This document shows positions 1 to 6,603 of a stretch of 17,572 nucleotides of DNA, piece after piece. Each line of letters starts with the position of its first letter. Positions within the stretch are counted from its first letter, which is position 1. Made by a program: the position numbers and the translations under genes. This DNA is from Caryophanales bacterium UBA1744 (GTDB lineage Bacteria; Bacillota_I; Bacilli_A; RFN20; CAG-826), in the NCBI GenBank assembly GCA_002314915.1, contig DCHU01000077.1, positions 1 to 17,572 on the forward strand, given 5' to 3'. The notes under the pieces were generated by a model. That model was not told the DNA's origin. It was given only the letters and a program-made list of their open reading frames with translations, and did not search any database.

Positions 1-60
1 TTAGACATGCAGGACAAGAAGAACGCTATTTATGAAGAAGAGGTTAAAGTTGAGGAGTAA
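1..60 (+). CDS. C-terminal end of an unidentified upstream gene (partial)
   Basis: The frame that ends in TAA at 58-60 is open from the window edge and gives 19 residues, ending in a charged tail (KNAIYEEEVKVEE). It lies 20 bases before the sulfoquinovosidase gene, so it is probably the preceding gene of the same operon. In related clusters that position is often a sugar transporter, and charged tails are common on such proteins, but 19 residues are not enough to name a family. The reading frame and stop are visible; any function is a guess. Confidence 0.55.
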   Translation, partial: LDMQDKKNAIYEEEVKVEE

Positions 61-80
61 TGCTCTAAAACGACCCTTTT

Positions 81-2042
81 ATGAATAAAGAACAATTAGA
101 CTCCCTCTTTATTTCCTCGATAGAGAACGGAGGAATGTATATTTGCCTAGCTCAAGGCAAAGCGAAGTACAAAATGAGCCGTGGTTCATTCACTACGAGC
201 GATCATATTTTTGATAGACATACTCTCAAGTGCACGAAGAAGGAAGGCGATGAATTCCTTTTCAGCGACGGGAAGGTTGAATGCACATTATGTCTAGAGC
301 ACGAGGAAAACATCAAACTTAGATTCAAAGCAGACCAAAAGTACAATCGTTTCACCCTTAGGATCCCGGCATTCGAGAATGAACATATCTATGGATGTGG
401 AGAACAATACACTCATTTCGATTTAAAGGGCAACAAAGTTGAGATTTGGGTTTCAGAGCATCAACAGGTCTTAAAAATCGCTAAGAAATTCTTGAGAGAG
501 AAAATCTTTGGCGTTAATCCTGATTACAAAGCCAAATACAAAGACCACCAAACCTACTATTCATCGCCAGGCTTTATGTCCAGTGAGAATTATTTCGTCT
601 ATTGTCATGAAGATGCATACGGCCAACTTGATTTCCAAAAAGATCAAACTCTCATCAAATTCCGCCAGGTGCCTCAATCGATTTCTATTCTCACAGGAGA
701 CGACCCAATCGACCTTGTAAAGAGAATTACAAAACTCGTTAACATCCAACCACGTCTTCCTGATTTCATCGGAAACGGCGCAATTATCGCAACCCAAGGC
801 GGAAGCGATGTGATGCTTGAGAAATACGAAGCCATTAAGTCCTCTGGATGCAAAGTATCCGCTATCTGGTGCCAGGATTGGTCTGGTCAAATAGTTACCG
901 AATTCGGATCCCAAGTTTATTGGAACTGGGAAGTCGACAATAGCCTCTATCACGATTTGAAGGAGATAATCCAAAAGTTGAACAACGAGGGAGTCAAGTT
1001 CCTGGGATATATCAACACATTCTTAAAGGAAGACACTCCTCAGTACAAATTTGCGGTAGAACACGACTATATAGTTAAGAAGAAAGACGGTTCTCCGTAC
1101 TTGGTTAAATCCACGACATTCAACGCTGGCATCGTTGACCTTACAAATCCTGAGGCTTACGAATGGTATAAGGGTGTTATCAAGAACAACATGATTGGAC
1201 TTGGTTTGTCAGGCTGGATGGCTGACTTCGGAGAATACCTCCCAACAGACTCAGTCGTTCATGGTGGAGATCCTGAAAAACTGCACAACAAGTGGCCTAC
1301 TCTATGGGCGAAGTGCAACTACGACGCGATAAAAGAATGCGGCAAAGAAGGAGAAATCTTCATATTCTCTCGTGCGGCATATGGACACACTGTTCAGTAC
1401 ACGAACTCCATGTGGAATGGAGACCAACACGTTGACTATTCAGACGAGTATGGACTTGGCTCGGTCATCCCTGCCACCCTTTCGATGACTTGTAGCGGCG
1501 TCGGAGTCAATCACAGCGACATTGGTGGTTACACGACGGTTCTTCATATGAAGAGAGACACCGAGTTATTCAGAAGGTGGTCTGAGATGAACATCTTCAC
1601 GCCCGTCTTCCGTTGTCACGAGGGCAATAGGCCAAAGAGCAATGTTCAGTTTGATAACGAAGAGGTTAAGGAAGAATTCATCCGCAACTCAAACATCTTT
1701 GCGGCTTTGAAACCATATAGAGATGATGTCCTCAAGGAATACTACGAAGATGGCATCCCATGCAACAGACCTCTCTTCTTCCACTATTTAGAAGATGAGT
1801 GCTTTACTAACCAGAGAGAATTCATGTTCGGCAGCGAACTTGTTGTCGCGCCTGTTATGCGTAAAAACGTTACTAAGCACACCGTGTATTTGCCAGAAGG
1901 CGAATGGGTAGGTTTGTTTAATGGCGAGATATACAGTGGAGGACGATTTGAAGTCGATGCCCCATTAGGCGTAATCCCAGCCTTCTATTTAAAGGGATGT
2001 CCACACGAGAATTTATTCAGACAGTTCATTGGAGTTAGATAA
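81..2042 (+). CDS. sftG: GH31 sulfoquinovosidase-like alpha-glycosidase (YihQ family)
   Basis: Predicted to hydrolyse alpha-sulfoquinovosides such as sulfoquinovosyl glycerol, releasing sulfoquinovose in the cytoplasm; there is no signal peptide. The 653 residues are close to E. coli YihQ (678). YihQ-like landmarks are HIYGCGEQY (102-110), WMADFGEYLPTD (379-390) with nucleophile Asp382, and WNGDQ with acid/base Asp448. Residues matching the YihQ pocket are Gln239 (YihQ Gln262), Gln265 (Gln288), Trp281 (Trp304) and Tyr484 (Tyr508). The position matching sulfonate-binding Arg301 is Gln278, which is unusual. The ATG at 81 has no good Shine-Dalgarno site; an in-frame ATG at 60 hits a stop after two codons. 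The transaldolase, isomerase, reductase and TauE genes downstream support a sulfoquinovose role. A generic GH31 alpha-glucosidase is the alternative, but the DFGEYLPTD and HSDIGGYTT blocks favour YihQ. Family is near certain; exact substrate is less so. Confidence 0.86.
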   Translation: MNKEQLDSLFISSIENGGMYICLAQGKAKYKMSRGSFTTSDHIFDRHTLKCTKKEGDEFLFSDGKVECTLCLEHEENIKLRFKADQKYNRFTLRIPAFENEHIYGCGEQYTHFDLKGNKVEIWVSEHQQVLKIAKKFLREKIFGVNPDYKAKYKDHQTYYSSPGFMSSENYFVYCHEDAYGQLDFQKDQTLIKFRQVPQSISILTGDDPIDLVKRITKLVNIQPRLPDFIGNGAIIATQGGSDVMLEKYEAIKSSGCKVSAIWCQDWSGQIVTEFGSQVYWNWEVDNSLYHDLKEIIQKLNNEGVKFLGYINTFLKEDTPQYKFAVEHDYIVKKKDGSPYLVKSTTFNAGIVDLTNPEAYEWYKGVIKNNMIGLGLSGWMADFGEYLPTDSVVHGGDPEKLHNKWPTLWAKCNYDAIKECGKEGEIFIFSRAAYGHTVQYTNSMWNGDQHVDYSDEYGLGSVIPATLSMTCSGVGVNHSDIGGYTTVLHMKRDTELFRRWSEMNIFTPVFRCHEGNRPKSNVQFDNEEVKEEFIRNSNIFAALKPYRDDVLKEYYEDGIPCNRPLFFHYLEDECFTNQREFMFGSELVVAPVMRKNVTKHTVYLPEGEWVGLFNGEIYSGGRFEVDAPLGVIPAFYLKGCPHENLFRQFIGVR

Positions 2043-2043
2043 T

Positions 2044-2724
2044 ATGAAATATTACTTAGATTCAGCAAAGATCGACGAGATCGATTATGCATACAAATAT
2101 TTAAAGATTGATGGAGTTACAACAAACCCTAAGCATATCCAGAACAGCGGAAAGCCATTCTTAACCGCTATCAAAGACATTGCTAACTGGTTGGAGGAAA
2201 ACCATCTCCAGGGTAAGGATGTGTTCCCTGTTTCCGTTGAGATCAACCCTCATTTGAACAATCACTTGGAAATGATTGAGGAGGCAAAGAAGATCGCGGC
2301 CATTTCAGAGAACTTTGTCATTAAGATTCCTTGCAACGTTGAAGGTTGTAAAGCTGCAAAGCTCCTCGAGGATCAGGGAATCAGAACCAATGTTACATTG
2401 GTCTTCTCACCTTCTCAGGCAATTCAGGCCGGAAGAATTGGCGCGATGTTCGTCTCTCCATTCATTGGATGGAAAGAATCTTCTGGTGACGATGGTCTTA
2501 ACTATTTGCACCAGATTTCAAACATCTATAAAGAGAAGAATTACAAAACCGAAATCATCTGTGCCGCTGTTCGTTCAGGAAAACAGATTGCAGAGTGCAC
2601 AGAGATGGGCGCTGACATCATCACAGCGGGACTATCAGTTTACGAAGACAGCATCACCGATCCATGGACCGATTTAGGCCTTAAGAGATTCTGTGATGCT
2701 TGGGACAACACAGAAGGTAACTAA
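2044..2724 (+). CDS. sftT: Sulfofructose transaldolase (small TalC/FSA-type transaldolase)
   Basis: A class I transaldolase-fold enzyme of 226 residues, the usual size of the TalC/FSA subgroup. In context it should cleave 6-deoxy-6-sulfofructose, passing the three-carbon glycerone unit to glyceraldehyde-3-phosphate to give fructose-6-phosphate and releasing sulfolactaldehyde. Visible motifs are GVTTNP (24-29), the Schiff-base lysine block VIKIP with Lys94, TLVFSPSQA (118-126), SPFIGW (138-143) and AAVRSGKQ (174-181). The conserved Arg after SPF(V/N), Arg134 in E. coli FSA, is Trp143 here, followed by Lys144. I chose ATG 2044 because GGAG at 2031-2034 sits nine bases upstream and the protein then starts like other family members (MKYYLDSA). 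It begins one base after the GH31 stop, so the genes are probably translationally coupled. Housekeeping TalC is the alternative; the neighbours argue against it. Confidence 0.85.
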   Translation: MKYYLDSAKIDEIDYAYKYLKIDGVTTNPKHIQNSGKPFLTAIKDIANWLEENHLQGKDVFPVSVEINPHLNNHLEMIEEAKKIAAISENFVIKIPCNVEGCKAAKLLEDQGIRTNVTLVFSPSQAIQAGRIGAMFVSPFIGWKESSGDDGLNYLHQISNIYKEKNYKTEIICAAVRSGKQIAECTEMGADIITAGLSVYEDSITDPWTDLGLKRFCDAWDNTEGN

Positions 2725-2725
2725 A

Positions 2726-3562
2726 ATGAAAGTAGGATTTATTGGTCTTGGAATCATGGGCATGCCTATGGCAACCAATGTTTCCAAAAAGTATGACTTA
2801 ATCGGATATGACGTCGTCGCAAAAGAAGCTCCTTTTGCTCTAGCAAATTCTATTAAGGAAGTTGTTGAGAAATGCGATGTCGTCATCTCTATGGTCCCAA
2901 AGAATGAACACGTGCTATCAGTTTATGAAGAAGTCCTCGATTACGTTAGAGAAGGACAAGTGTTTATCGAGATGTCAACAATCTCCCCATCCGTCTCAAC
3001 CGGCGTCGCCTTAAAGATTGAGGAAAAGGGCGCAAACATGCTCGACTGTCCTGTTGTAAAGAGTCAACCAGCTGCTATTAGCGGTACACTCGGCATTTAT
3101 GTAGGTGGTAAGAAGGAAGTCTTTGAAGAGATTAAAGACATCTTATCTTGCATGGGCTGCAACATCATTTACATGGGCGACCATGGATCGGGTCTCACAA
3201 TGAAGATTCTCCACAACGCTCTAGTCGGACAAATTCAAAACGGCGTTAACGAGGTTATGTCCATCGCATCAAAACTTGGAATCGACCTTAATGACTTCGT
3301 GACAGCTATCTCGTATGGAGGCGGACAAAACTTCTATATGGATGGCAAAGCCAAAAACATCATTGCTGGCAATTTCCCTACAGCCTTCTCTGTTGCCAAC
3401 ATGCATAAAGACGCACATTTAGCGGAAGACTTATTGAAAGAGAACAACCTCAGCTATCCAGGCATAGCCAATACAGCAAGAGTCTATGACGAAGCTATGG
3501 AACAAGGACTTGGACGTGAGGACTTCTCAGCAACATTTAAAGTTGTTAATGGAGGAAAATAA
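2726..3562 (+). CDS. Sulfolactaldehyde reductase-like beta-hydroxyacid dehydrogenase
   Basis: A 278-residue member of the 3-hydroxyisobutyrate dehydrogenase family. In this cluster it most likely reduces 3-sulfolactaldehyde to 2,3-dihydroxypropane-1-sulfonate with NADH, recycling NAD+ in an anaerobe. The N-terminal Rossmann motif GLGIMG is at residues 7-12, followed by MSTISPS (83-89), the substrate loop DCPVVKSQPAA (107-117) with GTLGIYVGG (120-128), and the catalytic pair Lys160 and Asn164 in KILHN. The substrate loop differs from the DAPVSGG of ordinary family members; Lys112 could be the sulfonate-binding residue. ATG 2726 has AGAAGG at 2712-2717 eight bases upstream and starts one base after the transaldolase stop. 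Some Bacillus use an oxidising sulfolactaldehyde dehydrogenase of another family at this step, so this gene points to dihydroxypropanesulfonate as end product. Confidence 0.82.
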   Translation: MKVGFIGLGIMGMPMATNVSKKYDLIGYDVVAKEAPFALANSIKEVVEKCDVVISMVPKNEHVLSVYEEVLDYVREGQVFIEMSTISPSVSTGVALKIEEKGANMLDCPVVKSQPAAISGTLGIYVGGKKEVFEEIKDILSCMGCNIIYMGDHGSGLTMKILHNALVGQIQNGVNEVMSIASKLGIDLNDFVTAISYGGGQNFYMDGKAKNIIAGNFPTAFSVANMHKDAHLAEDLLKENNLSYPGIANTARVYDEAMEQGLGREDFSATFKVVNGGK

Positions 3563-3563
3563 A

Positions 3564-4880
3564 ATGAGAAAAGCAAGAATTGGAGTTTGCTGTCTTACAA
3601 GAAAAACATATGACTATCAAACGGCATATGCCCTATACCAGGAGAGAACAGCTGAACTCGCTAAAGATACATCTGTTGATTACTGCATCTACGAAGAAAA
3701 CGTAATTGAACCTGAGGATGCAGAGAAAGCGATTCATTATTTTGAACAGCAGGAAATCGATGCAGTAGTCATCGTTTCTGCAACATTCCACTTGGGTCAT
3801 TTGGCATTAATGATTAATGATGCGCTCAAGAAACCTATTCTCCTTTGGGGATTCGACGAACTTCCATACAACGGTGGAAAGATCAGACTCAATGCTGTTT
3901 GCGGCGTTAATTTGAACGCTTCAAACCTATATAAAGCAGGTGTCGATAATTATTGCGTAACAATTGGCGACACAATCGATGAGAACTGGGTGAAGGCCAT
4001 TAAAGCGATGGTTGCTATCCACACAACAAAGATTGGCATCGTCGGATACAGAGCTCAAGGATTCTTCAACGTCGGTGTTGATGAACTCAATCTCTATAAG
4101 AACACAGGCTTGCTTGTTAATCATTACGAAATTAGCGACCTCTTCAAGAAACAGGCAGACGATGAAGCTGTCGCCCGTGAAATCGAGAATGTCAGAAGAG
4201 ATTTCTGCGTCAAAGAACTTAACGACAAACAGGTCGAACTCGTTGCGAGATTGGTTGCTTCAACCGAACTCTTCTTAAAAGAAAAGGGAGTGGATGCGCT
4301 CGCGATACGTTGCTGGCCAGAATTCGCCGCAACATACGGAGTTTCGCCATGCGCTATGATGTCTATCCTCCAATCCAGAGGAATCCTTCTCGCATGTGAA
4401 GGCGATGTTGAAGCACTTGTTTCAATGATCGCTGTAAAGGCACTTGGAGAGCCAACCCCATTCATGGCCGATTTATCACAGGTCAACTTCAAAGATAACT
4501 ACGCTCTTTTGTGGCACTGCGGAGTTGCCCCATGCAATCTTTGGGACAAGAAGTGCGTCAGATCACTCGACACATATTTCGCAGGAGGAAAAGGAGTCAC
4601 GGCAGGATTCGTCCTCAAAGATGGAGACTTCTCTATTTTCCGTATCGACACCGCAAGAGGAAAAACAAGAATCTTCTACGAAGAGGGTGCAGCAGTTCCT
4701 ATGGAAAAACTCCTCACTGGAACATTTGCAAAAGTTCACTTCAAACATGATGTGAAAGAAGTTCTCGACGTTGTTGTTAATACCGGCGTAGCCCACCATG
4801 TTGTCATGGGATATGTCCAGTACGAGCCGGTTATCAAGATCCTTGCCAAATTAACTGGCTGGGAAGTTATTAAGTGCTAA
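3564..4880 (+). CDS. sftI: Sulfoquinovose isomerase (L-fucose/L-arabinose isomerase-like)
   Basis: A 438-residue protein with the two-part fold of the L-fucose/L-arabinose isomerase superfamily. In sulfo-TAL clusters a member of this superfamily converts sulfoquinovose to 6-deoxy-6-sulfofructose, the substrate of the transaldolase encoded just upstream. The N-terminal half (1-150) has the alternating strand/helix pattern with VVIVSATFHLGH (68-79) and LLWGFDELPY (93-102). The C-terminal half carries likely metal-binding candidates: Glu253 in WPEF, Glu279/Asp281 in ACEGD, His318 in LWHCG and His411/412. Metal roles are inferred from family resemblance. ATG 3564 is set by GGAGG at 3551-3555, eight bases upstream, and follows the reductase stop by one base. 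True L-fucose isomerases are longer (about 590 residues) and no fucose genes are nearby. Confidence 0.82.
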   Translation: MRKARIGVCCLTRKTYDYQTAYALYQERTAELAKDTSVDYCIYEENVIEPEDAEKAIHYFEQQEIDAVVIVSATFHLGHLALMINDALKKPILLWGFDELPYNGGKIRLNAVCGVNLNASNLYKAGVDNYCVTIGDTIDENWVKAIKAMVAIHTTKIGIVGYRAQGFFNVGVDELNLYKNTGLLVNHYEISDLFKKQADDEAVAREIENVRRDFCVKELNDKQVELVARLVASTELFLKEKGVDALAIRCWPEFAATYGVSPCAMMSILQSRGILLACEGDVEALVSMIAVKALGEPTPFMADLSQVNFKDNYALLWHCGVAPCNLWDKKCVRSLDTYFAGGKGVTAGFVLKDGDFSIFRIDTARGKTRIFYEEGAAVPMEKLLTGTFAKVHFKHDVKEVLDVVVNTGVAHHVVMGYVQYEPVIKILAKLTGWEVIKC

Positions 4881-4885
4881 TTTAC

Positions 4886-4890
4886 GGAGG
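4886..4890 (+). promoter_or_regulatory. Shine-Dalgarno site fixing a GTG start
   Basis: GGAGG lies eight bases before the GTG at 4899. No ATG in that frame is as well placed, so this site decides the start of the TauE-family gene. It sits in the 18-base gap after the isomerase stop. Confidence 0.7.
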
Positions 4891-4898
4891 AAAGCGCA

Positions 4899-5615
4899 GT
4901 GCCGGTTTGGCTAAGTAAGACTCTATTTGGAATAGTTGTCTTCCTCACAAACATAATTCAAGCCATCACAGGCTTTGCTGGCACCGTGCTTGCCATGCCG
5001 TTTTCAATTCAACTTGTCGGTAAACCATTTGCAAAACCAGTTCTAAACGCAATAGCGTTATTGGTTTGCATCATCGTGGTGATCAGGAACTTCAAGAAGA
5101 TAGATTGGAAATGTCTTCTCGAGATTGTTCTATTTATGGGAATCGGCATGGTTGCTGGGTATTTCTTAGAAAAGTACCTATATTCAAAATGGTTCCTCAA
5201 AATATACGGAATCATCATCGTGTTCGTCGCAATCTACTACTTCTTTGTTGATGAACCTATAAAGCTTCCTAGACCAGTTGGCTGGGTAATCATGTTCTTA
5301 TCCGGAGCCATTCATATGATCTTTGTGTCAGGCGGCCCTCTGGTAATCATTGCCGCCAAGAACAGGATTAAAGATAAAGACTCATTTAGAGCCACCTTAT
5401 CTATGGTCTGGGTAATCCTTAATTCGGCAATACTCGTGACTGATGCGGTTGGAGGCAACTTCAGTCTTGATCAGCTATATATGCTCCTCATCTTGATACC
5501 GACTGTAATCCTTTCCATTTTCATCGGTAAATTAGCGCTTAAGAAGATGTCGAATAACGTCTTCATGAAACTCACTTGCGCTCTCTTATTCATCTCTGGT
5601 TTCACTCTCATATGA
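4899..5615 (+). CDS. TauE/SafE-family sulfonate exporter
   Basis: A 238-residue, very hydrophobic membrane protein with about eight predicted transmembrane segments (roughly 8-35, 47-63, 72-91, 99-116, 127-153, 166-186, 192-212 and 222-237). The paired family signatures are visible in both halves: GFAGTVLAMP (25-34) and FVSGGPLVI (142-150). TauE/SafE proteins move sulfite, sulfoacetate and related organosulfonates. In sulfoglycolysis clusters they are the proposed exporters of the C3 sulfonate end product, here expected to be dihydroxypropanesulfonate. Translation starts at GTG. The stop codon (5613-5615) overlaps the ATG of the regulator gene in an ATGA arrangement. Family assignment is secure; the cargo is inferred from the neighbours. 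Confidence 0.85.
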   Translation: MPVWLSKTLFGIVVFLTNIIQAITGFAGTVLAMPFSIQLVGKPFAKPVLNAIALLVCIIVVIRNFKKIDWKCLLEIVLFMGIGMVAGYFLEKYLYSKWFLKIYGIIIVFVAIYYFFVDEPIKLPRPVGWVIMFLSGAIHMIFVSGGPLVIIAAKNRIKDKDSFRATLSMVWVILNSAILVTDAVGGNFSLDQLYMLLILIPTVILSIFIGKLALKKMSNNVFMKLTCALLFISGFTLI

Positions 5616-6598
5616 TATCAATGAACAACCTTCAAAAATCCATAGTAAGAATCCTTCAGCAGAAGAAGGTATGCTCCAGAAAGGAGTTGTCTTCTTTGTT
5701 GTCCGTTACCCCGGCTGCAGTCACTTTGGCGACCGGTCCTCTTTTGGATTCCGGTTTCATTGAAAGCCTTTATGAAGTGAATCGCGAAAAAGCCGGTAGA
5801 AAAGAGATTATGCTTTCGGTTAATCCGCACTCATTCTTTTCTATTGGCATTGATTTGAATGACGATTGCATCGCACTCACAAAGATGAACGCCGCATTAG
5901 AAAACGTAGAGGTATTCGAGATGCCATCAACGCAGTCTTTAATAGATGCGCTCAAGATAATGGACTTGTCTGATTGCATCGGAATTTCGGTCTCCCTAAA
6001 ATCATTCTACAGCCTTGAACATACTGATTCTTCGATCCAGGAACTATTCTCATTCTTGGAGACCTTAAACGAAAACGTCACCATCACGAACAATATTGCC
6101 GCCCTAGTGTATGCGTATAAAATGCATCACCCTGAGGATGAAAGCTTTGTTCTCATCAAATACGGACCGGGAGTGGGATCTGCTTTATTCATTCAAAACA
6201 AGCTTCTGAGTTCCAAAACGAATCCGACCTATGAGTTGGGCAAGATTTATCTCGACGATGGTCATACTACTGTTGAAGAGGCAATCGGATATAGCGCAAT
6301 CGCTCCAACAAAGAAAGAGGCCGTCGAGATGTTGAAAGATGACGAAACCGTTCAGGATAACGTCTTCTCGGTTCTTGCTAGGACCATATATAATGTGAAC
6401 ACGCTTCTACAATTAGATAAAGTTCTCGTGTCCGGTGACATTTTCAAAGACGATTGTATTTTCGAGAAACTCCTTAGGCATTTGCCGATGAGAGAATCAT
6501 CGAAATCTCGAGTGACACGTATGGACAACTATTCCGATTTAAACCGTGGCAAAGCGGCCTTGACCGCCCAATACTCATTCTTCAATTCAGAAAGGTAA
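5612..6598 (+). CDS. ROK-family transcriptional regulator (NagC/XylR-like), degenerate sugar site
   Basis: A 328-residue protein with an N-terminal winged helix (about 5-58; SRKELSSLLSVTPAAVT at 22-38) joined to a ROK sugar-binding domain (from about 75; GPGVGSALFI at 185-194). Such proteins are usually repressors released by a sugar or sugar phosphate. Embedded in the sulfoquinovose operon, it probably senses a pathway sugar and autoregulates. The domain is not a kinase: the ATP loop DxGGT is DLNDD (81-85) and the catalytic Asp of the END motif is Asn161 in TNN. The sugar motif E-x-G-H reads Glu208-Leu-Gly-Lys211, and the zinc motif CxCGxxGC is missing. ATG 5612 overlaps the TauE stop; ATG 5621 is also possible, and the earlier 5576 would overlap TauE heavily. 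No operator is visible, as the promoter lies upstream of the window. Confidence 0.8.
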   Translation: MISMNNLQKSIVRILQQKKVCSRKELSSLLSVTPAAVTLATGPLLDSGFIESLYEVNREKAGRKEIMLSVNPHSFFSIGIDLNDDCIALTKMNAALENVEVFEMPSTQSLIDALKIMDLSDCIGISVSLKSFYSLEHTDSSIQELFSFLETLNENVTITNNIAALVYAYKMHHPEDESFVLIKYGPGVGSALFIQNKLLSSKTNPTYELGKIYLDDGHTTVEEAIGYSAIAPTKKEAVEMLKDDETVQDNVFSVLARTIYNVNTLLQLDKVLVSGDIFKDDCIFEKLLRHLPMRESSKSRVTRMDNYSDLNRGKAALTAQYSFFNSER

Positions 6599-6603
6599 AT
6601 AAT

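Noticed and set aside
2029..2043. TTG at 2029 as the transaldolase start
   Set aside because: It overlaps the GH31 end and the ribosome-binding site GGAG (2031-2034) lies inside it; ATG 2044 is correctly spaced and gives the normal family N-terminus.
3564..4880. Isomerase gene as a true L-fucose or L-arabinose isomerase
   Set aside because: It is much shorter than L-fucose isomerase, and no kinase or aldolase for those sugars is nearby; the five-gene context fits sulfoquinovose.
5612..6598. ROK protein as a glucokinase or fructokinase
   Set aside because: It has an N-terminal winged helix, a degenerate ATP loop and no catalytic Asp.
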